DNA from: Phoronis australis | Lineage: Eukaryota > Phoronida > Phoronidae | Direction: 5' to 3' | Assembly (NCBI GenBank): GCA_002633005.1 | Contig: NMRA01000109.1 | Span: forward strand, 654,624 to 718,623 | DNA: 64,000 nt | The notes under the pieces: generated by a model | The model's database searches: none | What the model saw: only the letters and a program-made list of their open reading frames with translations | Told to the model about the DNA's origin: nothing | In this document: positions 29,981-42,300 of the stretch, piece by piece | How positions within the stretch are numbered: position 1 is the stretch's first letter | How the letters are laid out: the number at the start of each line of letters is the position of its first letter | Position numbers and translations under genes: made by a program

Positions 29981-30133
29981 GGTTCCACTAAAGGCAGTAT
30001 GACAGATCCTTTAGTGACTGGTCATAAACAAAATAGTACTATCATATCTAGCTTGGCACATAGTGATTCGATGAAAACATAATCACACATTCCTAGCACA
30101 CTGCTAGAGCCGCCACCTTGAATTCAAATTTCA

Positions 30134-30307
30134 TTATGTGCAGACATCCACATTGGCCTTGCAGTCTCCTCCAGGTGGCGCTAGGAATAGTCGCCCACTC
30201 GGTCCGCAGATACATAACTGGTAGACCCCTGGGTAAAGTTGACCTCCAGCCTTTGGAATACTTACGGGGAGGTTTTTCATCATTATGCTGGACGAATTCA
30301 GTTTGAT
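30134..30307 (-). CDS. SGCD: Sarcoglycan last coding exon with cysteine cluster
   Basis: 174 nt including the TAA stop at 30136-30134, phase 0 in. It reads [17 protein letters not shown], then [14 protein letters not shown] and CKANVDVCT. The four cysteines and the GRLFL motif match the vertebrate end (CVCANGRLFL...C...C). An in-frame TAG directly precedes the first codon in the intron, which fixes the acceptor at 30308. Confidence 0.94.
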   Translation of the reverse strand: MKLNSSSIMMKNLPVSIPKAGGQLYPGVYQLCICGPSGRLFLAPPGGDCKANVDVCT

Positions 30308-33300
30308 CTAAAGCACAAAAAAGCTTTAAATAAAACAATTGTCACAAGTGACTCATAAACTGCAACACATATTTGAAAAAAGGTAGATACTGCAAATTCA
30401 ATATATTTAGCTATTTAATCAATAAAATGTCCCAAATAACCATGACTTGGAAGAGACCATTCAGTTTGATTAAGATGTCAAACCAAAGCGAAATTGGTTA
30501 AGAGACAGAAACTAATCAGCCTCTGTGACCACAAATTTTCACCACCAATGATAATTGTACATCACCCGGAAACACCTAAACTTAAACACCCAAGGGAAAT
30601 CTTATTAAAAACAAAAACAAGCACAAACTAAGAAAATTCTGTTAGAAAATGAACTCACATTACATTTCTGTCCTCCCNNNNNNNNNNNCCCCCCCCCCCC
30701 CGAGTCCAGTTTATTAAAACCTGTTGTCAAAGTCAATTTCACAATATTCAAGACATTTAAAAATATTTCCTAATCAAAAACTAAAATGAACAAAAGAGGG
30801 CGCCATAGTTTAGGCAACATGCATCCATCAGCCTTCTCTACATCATCCTGAAACGCTGCTGGCAACAAATATCTTGTGAAAAATAAAAAAATCGAATTTG
30901 CCAAAAAAGTTAACTCGTGCTGGTGCAGCTCAGGATATATCTCTGCGCCAAAAGTTTCAACAATGTTTAACAATCGCAACTCTATATATAATCCAGAAAT
31001 GCTTTTAGCAAGGAATATCAATTCAACAACTAAAAATGACCACACACGAGGTGCTTAGACAATCAAATCTGTCCAAAAATTGACCGACATCCCAATGAAA
31101 TAACTTTGCTCTTGGACGATCTAGTTGAAAACTGTTATGGCCACTAGGTGGTGCTCAGTCAAAACTGTCAGAAATTTGTTTTAAGCCACATACTGTGTCG
31201 AGTTTTGCTAAAACCATTTGATCAAAAATTTTAAAGGACACCCTAAAGTTGATAAGTGCCATGCCATAAACAATAGTGTTAAGTTTGACCAACACACGTC
31301 AATTTCTTCTTTTGTTAACAAAAATGTTTTTGAAAAAGAATATCTTAGCAAAATTCCAATTAGGAGAGCTGAGATAGTCAAATCCATCTGTAAATCAAAC
31401 GGTGCCGGCACAACCCCCTCAACATATTTCTGTTTCAAGTTTCATAAAGATCAATCAATCGCTTATCCAGATATCATCGCTCAACGTTTTTGGCAAGGAA
31501 TACACTGTCCACAATAGGGGGTGCTGAGGTAGTCGAATCTGCCAAATTAACCAGGATATATCAACTGCATAAAGTTTTGTGCTGGAAATGCTTTTGGCAA
31601 ACAATATCTTGTTGTAAATTAAACTAGCCACTACGCGGTGCTCGGGTTATCAAAGCCATTTGCAAATTGACTGGTGCCGTCACATTCCATTTATTAAATG
31701 CTGTTGTTAGAGTCGTTTTGACAATAATGAACGGAAATGGCCACGAGGGAGTGTTGATGCAGTCGCATCTGTCAGTAAATTGACTGCCGCCAGCACATTG
31801 GCACCACATACCAAGTGTCAACTTTCATAGAAATTCGTCAATAGGTTCTTAAATCATCAAATAGAAATACTCTTCCTCCAGTGATTCTGAATAAGCCCCG
31901 ATCCCTGGCACAAAGGCAGGTTGAAAAGTGCCATACACCGCACCAGTGATGACCTATGCGTTAGTGCCAAATTTCTTCAAAATCTGACCAATGTTTTTGA
32001 GATATCAAGTGGAAACCAGCTGCCCAGACGATATGCACACACGCACACACTTGTGGGTGCATAAAGTGGTCAATTTCTGGTGTCGTGTTCATTGGGTTCT
32101 ACTGTACTGAGAAGAACAAGTTAATGTGGTTTGACTAAACTAAGTGTGACCAGAATTATGAGGACCTTCCAGGCCACACAATTATTTTGCAATGATTCCC
32201 AGAACTACCAACACAGTAAAATCTCACCAGTGTCAGACAAATGTAATTGTCAATTTTGTATTTTTTCATTTTCAAAGGAATTCAACACTGTTGCAAATGC
32301 TCATAAATTTTCAAAATATTGTTTGTTGGTAGCTATGGCACAAAACTTGAATATAACAATACATACCATTTGTAAAAAAGAGACAATGGAATTCCACTTG
32401 TCCGCTATATTTTGTCCTAAATTGGTGAGATTTTACCGTAGTGTTGACCAACAAAAAGTCACCTACAGCATCACTACGTGCTTGCAGCAACACCTTCAGA
32501 CCAGAGAGCTCAATGGCACCAACTGGTGAAGAAACTTGTACATTTTGGCCTGCATTGATGCGAACAGAGCGAGTTGATGACTTCAATCTGCAAGAAAAGA
32601 CCATGCCCATTAATGCACTCTATATTTAATTTTCACACGGTTAGTTGGCCATACTCCATTAGACTCTAGGAAGCCTAGAAAATCACTTCCGTGGCTACTT
32701 TTTAGGGCAAGAAAATTTTTGGTTTTTAAGGTTATCAAGTACTATACTTTAAGAATCTAAAAAGTTCCCAAGGTTTGACTAGCACGTTTTCAAGAAATTT
32801 GACCTAAAAATCTGAATTCTTTGCAAAATTTGGCCAGTTAACCAATCTTCAAAAACCAACAACACTAGACCCAAACTGAATGATAATTTGATTGGGTTTT
32901 GTTCATTTGAAGTTACTGGACAAGAAAAGTGATAAATATTATGACATTAGGTGGAAAATTGCTCAAAAAAGACAAATAGAAAATTTTAACAGCGCTTCCT
33001 GTTGACCAGAAAACACTACTATGTTCTGAACTACCAGAACAATACTAGTGTTAACCATTTGGAACTTGATAAAGATTTGATATCACAACGTACATATGAA
33101 CAGTTCCAACGTTTCTGCAATAATTCACTGCCATCACTTTCATTAATTGTCACAATTAATTATCTTAATCCACATTGCACTTCATAGTCAACTGTCACAG
33201 GGAACCATACACCATTCAGTACTGACGTCCACAAGCATGATAAAATGCAAATATTTTCCATTAGGCTACATAGCACACATTTTTTATGTTTATTCATCCA

Positions 33301-36300
33301 CTCCATTTTTGTTTCTTGAGACACCGTGTTCACAATCGTCATTTTGACAATAGTTTTTGTGTGAAATTGAAAAGCGTCTTTTTTACCGTAGACCCAAATT
33401 TCTTTTGAGGCTTCCTGTTTTAGATAGCACACAATTGGAAGAGTAAAAATTTTACTACACTTAAAATTATCCAATTCAAGAATCTCCAAATGTGAGACAC
33501 TGAAATCTGAGCAACATTTGAATTTTCAAGATAATGCATTAAGAACACAGGCAATATTTGCATTTTTATATTTCTCAAATTCCAAACACATCTCATGTTT
33601 TTACAACAAAAGGGTCAGAACAAAGGCTTGGAAGTTCATAAAGAGCAGAGCTGATCACTCACATGCAGGTAAAAACTACAGCCAGTATCTTTGAGACTGG
33701 GACAGCTTATGATGTAAATTTATCAAGCAAAATAATTCTTTTTTCTCTGTAATAAACTAATGATTTTTTACCATGAATGATGGTTTTTCGAATTAAGAAT
33801 AGGTAAGCCTATTTACAAACGAATGTTTGGAAATGGGATAGCTTTTCAAGTTTTCTTTTGTTTGTGGAGTTCTCTGTTATGGAATTCAATTTGAGTCAAA
33901 CGTGGAATATTGGAATGAAAATTATACGTTTTTGACACGTTCTTGACACACCAGGTTTTACACATTTGACACGCTTTTAGGGCGTTCCAATACTACATGT
34001 TTTTAGAGCGTGTCAAACGTGTCAAATTCTCACCTGGGAAGTTAGCCAAGCCAACAGGATAACATCAGTTGGCTGTCCTCTGATGAATGCTTTCATGAAG
34101 CAGACAACTTGGGAATGGGGAAGATACGGACACAATATTTTCCTGGCATTTGATTGGCTGTTCTGATCATTTTGCACTGACACCCGGTGGCTAACATATT
34201 AGTTTAGGCTAATTTTTTCAACTTTTAAATTCAAATTATTACTAAACATGCAAATGTATTCTAGAGAGCTTTTTTGAAATTGACTTTTGATCATCTGTGG
34301 ATGGGTTTAATGCAAAGTTCCCGTTGCCCCCCAAAAGTAGCCATGGCGGTGAAAGATAGGAAAGCTGGGACTATGGCCTATAGTTTCGTCATGTGAGAAA
34401 CATACCTAAAATTAGAACACTTCGTAAATAACAGTCCTGCATAAATTTTCATTTTTAATTGACAGTTCATACAAAGAGAAGTTCATTGCTGCACACTGGC
34501 AGCAACCACTTTGTTGGTGCACTGCCAGAAATTCAAAAAAATAGTTTTCAAAAGATACATATTTAAGTCTCAGTCTGGATTTGAAAAACATTTTATTGCA
34601 GTATGTGTTGAAAGAGCATCATTTGCTGATTAGCATATTACATTGGTTTGACTTCAGATTCCCACTCTATGAATTTTTTATTCGAAAGAAGCGGAATTAT
34701 CACATGACTACAATTACGGCCTATTTGACAGAACACAGAGCCACCCTTTACCGAACAGAGGCACTTAAGGAAACTTTCACAAAAGTTACATTAACATCAG
34801 AGAGAGTGTAGCACGACTGCCGGCAACAATGACAATCAGAGTGAAACCAATAATAATCATATATGATAACTGCCACGGTTATGTTGCCATTTGTGTATAT
34901 CAATACCATTCACTAAGTTCTATAGTCAAATATCAGTCTACTGATCCATTCACCCATTCAATCAAAACACAGCATTGAAAACTCTGAACAATCTTATTTT
35001 ACATACACCAAGAACATCCTGTCCTTTCACTTCAGTTGGCATAGTGTTATCACGTGAAACACATACCCCAACAAGACAGCCTGACATTGTCATAACCAAA
35101 CTTGTCAAGTTGGTCATACAGTTTTTGCAGCTGCCCATATACTCTAAATGTACATATAATCCAGGAAAAAACGTAAGTGCACACCATGAGTTTACCAGAT
35201 AGCCCTCTTTCTAAGAATGTTGTAACACTTGAAGATGGACAGAAAATGACCGACTGTAACACTGAAACGCCGTGCCGGTGCAAATAGGTTAGTGATTGGG
35301 GTAAGTAGATCAAGACATTTTAGTCACGATGTTGAGTCAGGTTGATTATATTTGTGAATAGCACAGAGCTGTGACTTACATGAGGTCTTCTCGTACACGA
35401 GATACCACCCTAGGTGTCTGCACTGAACCATCAAACACTGCACCTCCTTTACCTGCAAAGGGAAATAACTGCACACTGTAGATTACCTAATTTTTTAGTT
35501 ACTTAATATATGTTATGCCCAATGTTACATTATAGTAAGCAAAATGAGCCAATGGCCCGTGTTCACTGTTTTTAAAACTGACTGGACTTATGAATGACAT
35601 CATCTGCAATTGTAAAATCTTATACTGATGCTTAATATTTTAACGTAGCCCCTTGCTAACAGAGAGTAATGTGACAGGGGAGATAACTGTCTGCCCTGAA
35701 AAGTGTGTACCGTACTATATACTCTTAGAAGAACTGCACTCAAATCATCAGTAATGATTCAGGAAGCTTCCTGTATTATATGGTCACTTATATATTAGTC
35801 TCCCAAGAGGCCTTTTTACATAATGCATATCACACAGTCATACAATCAGGTAAACACAGACTACAAAACAAGTTAGAATGGCTGGTTATTTAGGCAACTT
35901 GAGAGAAATTTTCAAATTAATAACCTGGGTACTAAATTCAAATAAATTGTAGCGTAAATATTAATCTTTAATGATAAACTCAAATATATTTTTAAATTTT
36001 CTTAGAATGCAGTTTGTAATAATGCTCCTGATGACGTATGCCTGCAAGACCCTAGACATGAAATAAAACAATGTTTTGTAACTAAGGTCGTTATTAACCA
36101 AACACATGCACAAAGGTTACATTGACATCAGTGATGATATGCTGGCAGTTTCATTTCAAACATACTTCCTTGAAGTGGTATTATCAACAAGAAAAGTGGT
36201 ACTCGGAAATCTGCCCCAGCATAAATTCAAACTGTGAATATTCGCGTTGGCTGCCAAATGCTCCGCTGATGAGAGAAATAGTAGTTGATACATACACGAA

Positions 36301-39300
36301 ACGTATCTCGATTGGCGTAGATGAAGTAATATCCCACGAGACATTATTCCACGTATCGACCGCTATCAAAGGTCAAGGTCGATATGCGGAATAATGTCTC
36401 GTGGGATATTAATTCATCTACGCCAATCGAGGTACATTTTGTACTGATCCCATTCGCTTTGAATTCTTAATTTTCATTTTTCGGAAGATTTTTTAAGTAC
36501 TTCACCCAGACTGTTCATATGGTGAATCACATAATATATCAGGTATGTTGTGCTTTAGGTTACAAGTTTTCTTTAGTAAAAGAAACAATTTTAAATGTAA
36601 CAATTTATTACTTGAAAAGAGATAACAAAGATGAAAACAACAGTAATTGTGCATTGAACTTGAAACATTTCCCGAAAAAAATAAATAACAACATTTGATG
36701 TTGTAGTTCGGTTACCAAGGAATTGGCGACTGAGTTGCAGACAATATAATAATATTTAGCAATCGAAAATTGAGACAGCAGTGTCATAGAATTAAAAGTT
36801 TTGTTCCAGTTGTTACGCTTGGAACCTGGTTGCAGGTTGGGTGTTATTTAGACTACCGCAATTGTATTACTTTAATCTATTTTGGGAAAGTTTGATTATC
36901 GAACCAGGTAACCGACATTGACCTACCTCTTGAACTTCCCATGTCACAGGGCACTGTTGAAGTAGTGCGGGAGGTGAATACGCAAAACGATATTACATGA
37001 CCATATTGCAGTCGACTGATTCAAGGTGTATGGGATAAATGACAGTAGTTACAAACTGGTAAAGTAACCAGCTTTGACTTCAGCAAATGTCTGGCAAACA
37101 GTGGCAATAATCAGCCATTTGTAATGATAAGACAGAAACATGAGGAGGATTTTATTGTTTACTAACTGTGGTCAAAGTTAATAATAATCCCAAAATGTAC
37201 TTTTCAGTCATAAAACAATAAGGTTGGGTTGACATATCCCCAAAATTGAATTCCTGTAACTGACCGCAGCACTGCAGCAGTAAATTACACTTACACTATT
37301 CCTGATAGTATCAGTAAATGAAATCTTCCATAATTACTGCTTAGGATTTCAAACAGGAAGTCTCAATCCATAAAACAAAACTTGTACTCTGGCCAGACAG
37401 AACATGAAACCCCAACCAGTTTAATGATAGCAATTATCCAGCTTCATATAGACCAGAGAAACCTACTGAAATGTCAAGTGGAGAGTGGATTAAATTCCTT
37501 TAGAAGCTCACTGGGTGCTCTGTCTGATGTCCAAGGAGGATTAGTGGTCAGTCAATAACCAAGGTCTTAGTGATAAGTTGAGACATAAATAACGAAGGTC
37601 TCAGAAATAAGTTGAGATTCTATCACAATCAGGATTGAAAGAATACAGCAAATTTGTACTTAGAAGATCGCGCAGGCTTGACAAACTGGCCATGTCGATG
37701 TGTGGATAACTATTGTTGATCTATGAAGCACGAGAATGCTCCAGAATTACCCCTAGTACCTAATTGGAGTTAACATTTGCTTTTTCTCATGTATGTTTGA
37801 ACAAAATGTATTTCCAACATTAGCCCAGAAAGAAAACAATGAACTCCTAACCTGACCATCATTATTTTCAAGAAACAAATAATACTGGTGACTATATAAA
37901 ATTTTCCATCAACTAGTATGGCCTCAGTAACTCATTTTCTGGCAATGCTTAAATCTGGATTTGAAACACACACAAATTGTTTTTAGGTCGATTCCACTGC
38001 GATGCACTCTACATAGATAAGAATTCTGCAGTATTTTCAAACTAGCAAAAGGGAAAATCCATTTTGTAATGAAATATAAGACAAAATAACAGAGCAAATC
38101 CACTGTATTTATATGTAACCGTGGAGACACAGTGAAATCGCCCCTTTAAAAGATTACACTTCTTTGGTTCAACAATGTTACCTGCGATCTCTAATCTCTC
38201 AGCACCAACCAAAACTCCATTCTTGTCTGCGTAGAACAACTGGGCACCATCAAGAGACTTCACTTCAAACTGCTCACACAATGCTTCCACTTTCCTATCT
38301 CCTACAGTGGAGAAGATGAACCAATCAACGTTAAAGGGACACTATCGGTCTACGGCCGAAAAACACTTTTGAGAATATTGTTGGATGTGATACACTTCTG
38401 GAAGCTATTAGATTTGACCAGGGGTGTGAATCTGTTTGTTTGTGTGATTTTATTACAAATCACCAATTCTCACCGTAATTTTCAGTCGTTGAAATCAAAC
38501 CCAGTGTCTTTACCATTCAAATGCACTTAAAATACTCTACTGTTTACTGCTTGGGATTCAGCGGCAGAACGTTCAGTTACTACAGATCTAACTGGTATGC
38601 CGCGTTGTTTCAGTATCTGTGAAATTACTTTTCTTGCGGAGAAAGTCTTTAAAGTGAGGCTATTAGCAAAATAAATTAATCACTCTACGAAAAATATATA
38701 AAAATATTTCATTACTGGCCAACCTCAGCATTTATATATTTACTCTACGAAAAACTGCACTTGGTCCTAATAATGTTATACTCATTCAACTTGGACAGAA
38801 AGATTTTCAAAACCTCAGTCTTAATAAATTTCTGTGCTCAACCACAGGTTCTGCTGATTCAGTGGACTGGAGGCTTTGCATGAAAAGCAGAAGGACCTGG
38901 ATTTTTTCAGATTTGACCGAGATTTGATTCAAATGCAGGTAATAACGAAGTTTAAAATTATCGTGATGGCAAAATTGACCGAGTTGCAATTTTTACTTCA
39001 AGTTTTTATAAATGAATGTGTAAAGACACTGCAGTTTAGACTTAGGAGGAAACTATATCCTCAAATATCTCAACAAAACTACCTAAACGTTACATAGGAC
39101 CCAAGAAAAATGTCAAAATATGACTAACTTCAGAACATCATATCTGAGAAATGGCTGATCAGATTCATACGAAACTTTCAGATACTATGCTCAATGTGTT
39201 TCTCCAAAACAAAATTAGGAATTGCATAAAATGCTCCATTTTTACATGAGGGGCTAACAAAATTAGAATTTATTTGATTTTCATGAAAGAACTCAAAAGT

Positions 39301-42300
39301 TGCAAACAATTATAATAATTTAGAAAACTACATAAAGTTTTTGAGACTTCATCTTAAACATTTATAGCAAACATAATTTGGTCATTGCTGTTTTTACCAG
39401 TGTGATACGGAGTTGTGAGAAACGTCTGCGGAGAACCGCCTCTTTCATACATGATTTAAAGGTGCGCTTGTGGAGGCTATATTAACAGCAACTTGACCGA
39501 GAATGCCTCTGTGTTTAAATTTCCAAAAGAAATGACATGGGTTTGTGCACCGTACGAGAGTGTATAATGTCAGTGTAGAACAAACGATTCAGTCAGGAAC
39601 CAACCTTTGTTCAATACATTTCAAAGAATCATGTTTCAACCAAGCACAAAAGTGGCATTGGGATGAAGGACTCGCCGCCCTGTAAGTGTATTTGAAAATT
39701 GTATAAATATCAAACTAACTGCTTCCATGCTAGGGCGAGGGACGCCAGGCCCTCGACCCCAGCCCAGATCGAGTGCTACGACACATAGGCTTATGAACTG
39801 TGTTTAGACCGTGGTCATTCCATCATGGCAACAGTGAATGCGAGTGACCCAGGTTTCCTGGGGCCTTTGTCAATGATTATTAAGAGCCTGCTTTGCATAA
39901 CAGTTGTCCAGTTCTTGCTCAAAATTGTTCTCGTCTTCTAATCTGTTGTGTTCCACCATTGCAATTGAAAGGATTGTCAAGTGACCAAACGTCTTCCAAC
40001 CATTACATCATTTGACATGAAACTTGGAAATAACTAATTTTTCTATAAAATTAAAAAAAAATCACTATTCTGCATGAAAAGTGCTTATTAACTTATATTT
40101 AATGGAATCCATTTCATATTAGCTAACTGAAACCTCAAAAACTAGAAAATGTGAGGTGGTGGAAGCTCTTTAAGCAAATATAACTTCACCTCAACATATC
40201 GCCTACAATAATATGACTGTCAATAACCAAAACATGGTGGAATCCAGTAGGCTTTTGAAAAACAGGAAAAAAAACAATGTCAGCAGTTAACTTCAATCAA
40301 ATTACAAGTAAAAACAAAATAGTGTGATACACAAATTGCCCTTCAACTACTCTAGACTAGTGGCAATAAATAAAAAAGATGTTTTTAAACACAACTGCTC
40401 AACAAAAATAGCGATTGAGATGTGTCAATAATCAAAAGTTTCTTCGTAATAATTGTCTTAATAAAGAAGAACTGATAAGACATCTGCTAATGATAACTGA
40501 TTAATAAGAATAGTCGCAAAAAACTTCCTTAAAGCGATCTATAGACAATCTTCAAATCTCAGATTAAGGAGTAAAACCCAGTAATACAAGGACTTATAAT
40601 GTCCATCATTGCAAATCTCCATTGATCTCCTCTACACAACCTTGCTTTCTTACATCCCTGAGGATCGCACCGGATCAACACCAACAACAAGAGCCCAATC
40701 CCATAACATATTCAATATTCTGTCTCTACTCTTGTTTTACCATTGGTACTTGTTGGGTTTGAGACAACTCTTAGATTATGTAGTATAGCAAACCATGGAT
40801 TCTGATTACCCAAATAGAATTCACGTTCATTGATTTGTATTCTTTTACGAATTGCCATCTTACCTATCAAAAAAGTGTGTACAATTTTTTTCCATGCAAA
40901 TATGTGTACGAACTATTTTTCCCTGGGACACTTACTATACGAACTATTAGAAAGAAATACAATGTTTCAAGACTATTAGAGTGTATGAACTATTACAGAA
41001 AATACCGCACCAAATTTTTATTTTAAATCCGATGCTGGGTTATACAATCGCCCTTAATTTATAGCCAAAAATTTTCTTAAAGGACCATATCTTCATTAAT
41101 GCCCACTCCAGCTAAAAATACAAGTAATTCGCTGATCACAAGTAACAAGCAGCATTCTGCCCGACTTCTTACACATTAATGCATAACCTCCGTTCGGGTA
41201 AATCCAAAACTGATTTAACAAAAACTTTGTCCTAAACTCCTATGCTGTGCTTAAAGGGACACTATCGGTTATATGGATGAAAAACACATTTTGAGGATTC
41301 CTGTTTGGTGGGATAGACATATTGAAATAATAGCTTTGAACAGAGGCATAAAAGAACAAAATCGGTTGCTTTTGTGATTATATTACAAATCGCAAATTCT
41401 CGCCATTGTCTGCCAGACATTCGATGAAATCAAGGTCAGTGACCTTATGACTTAAATATGCTCTAAATACTCTTGCCACTTATCAGACAGCAGAGTGTTT
41501 GCGCTGCAACTGCATGGGTTGAAAGATATGATCCAGGCTGGCGCTGACCTCAGAAAATCACTGTTCTCGCTGATAATCTCCTTCCAGTGTCTATCTCTGA
41601 ATTTTAAGACTTTCAAGTCGTTGCTAACTTGAACGAATAAAATAAATTATGATTTATTCTACCCTACTGATGCAGGAGGTTCCGTCTTCGTGTATGGACA
41701 GCTTTAAAGTGTCTGCTAAGGTACATGTGTCGTGTAGAGAATTTAAATAAAATGACATGCTTGGAATTCGCTGAAAGTTTCAAGCCAGCGACTAGCTGAT
41801 ACATGTCCATTCAACACATTAGGACAAACCATAGGTGTATCACATGAACACAAATGCCATGTCGTTCCATTTAAATCCAGTAAATAAGCAAATAGGTAAT
41901 AAGAACTCAGTGCGGCTGAAAGTTACCATATGTATAACATGAACAAAAAACAATTTTTGCGGATTACTAAATAATAGCAATTAAAAATTGTACAACTTTA
42001 CTATAGAGATGTTCACTATTCAAAAGGCTGGTGGTTAAACGCTGGTCCTACATGACAATCAAATGACTCAAGCATTGACAATGTCAATACAGCCAATACA
42101 AATAAGTTCTTTTCTTCAAATCAATCAATCAGAAATAATGAATTCACATTTTTGTCACAAAACCATGTTCTAAAAATTGGTAACGGATCTAACTAATCTT
42201 AACCACCAGTAAAATGTTGAATATCAACAAACAGTGATTTCAGCAGGTGTATTGTTTACGCGATAGGATTAATGTTATCAACAAGTCGGTGTTTTTTTAC

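Larger units (their letters stand above)
22653..30133. other. Intergenic region between convergent genes, including both 3' UTRs
   Basis: About 7.5 kb. Approximately the first 0.4-2 kb is probably the Fat-like 3' UTR, and the right-hand 0.9 kb or more may be the sarcoglycan 3' UTR. It contains a MITE (23.9 kb), two hairpin units (25.4, 25.9 kb), a GC-richer unidentified stretch (26.0-26.3 kb), a 65-bp tandem (27.3 kb), an inverted repeat with a tRNA-like T arm (28.7 kb) and 38-bp tandems (29.6-30.0 kb). I see no protein-coding gene. Confidence 0.6.
30308..32466. other. Sarcoglycan last intron, 2.2 kb
   Basis: It holds an 11-N gap next to a poly-C run, a family A element in + orientation up to about 32064, and a MITE at 32216-32436. 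No exon is required. Confidence 0.6.

Noticed and set aside
30093-30338. 81-codon - strand frame over the sarcoglycan last exon
   Set aside because: It is a different frame from the one encoding the CIC...C...C sarcoglycan end and reads through the intron.
32463-32466. Downstream donor (GTGACT) for the sarcoglycan exon
   Set aside because: It would put the last exon out of frame and meet a stop. The upstream GTAGGT gives the conserved cysteine-rich end.
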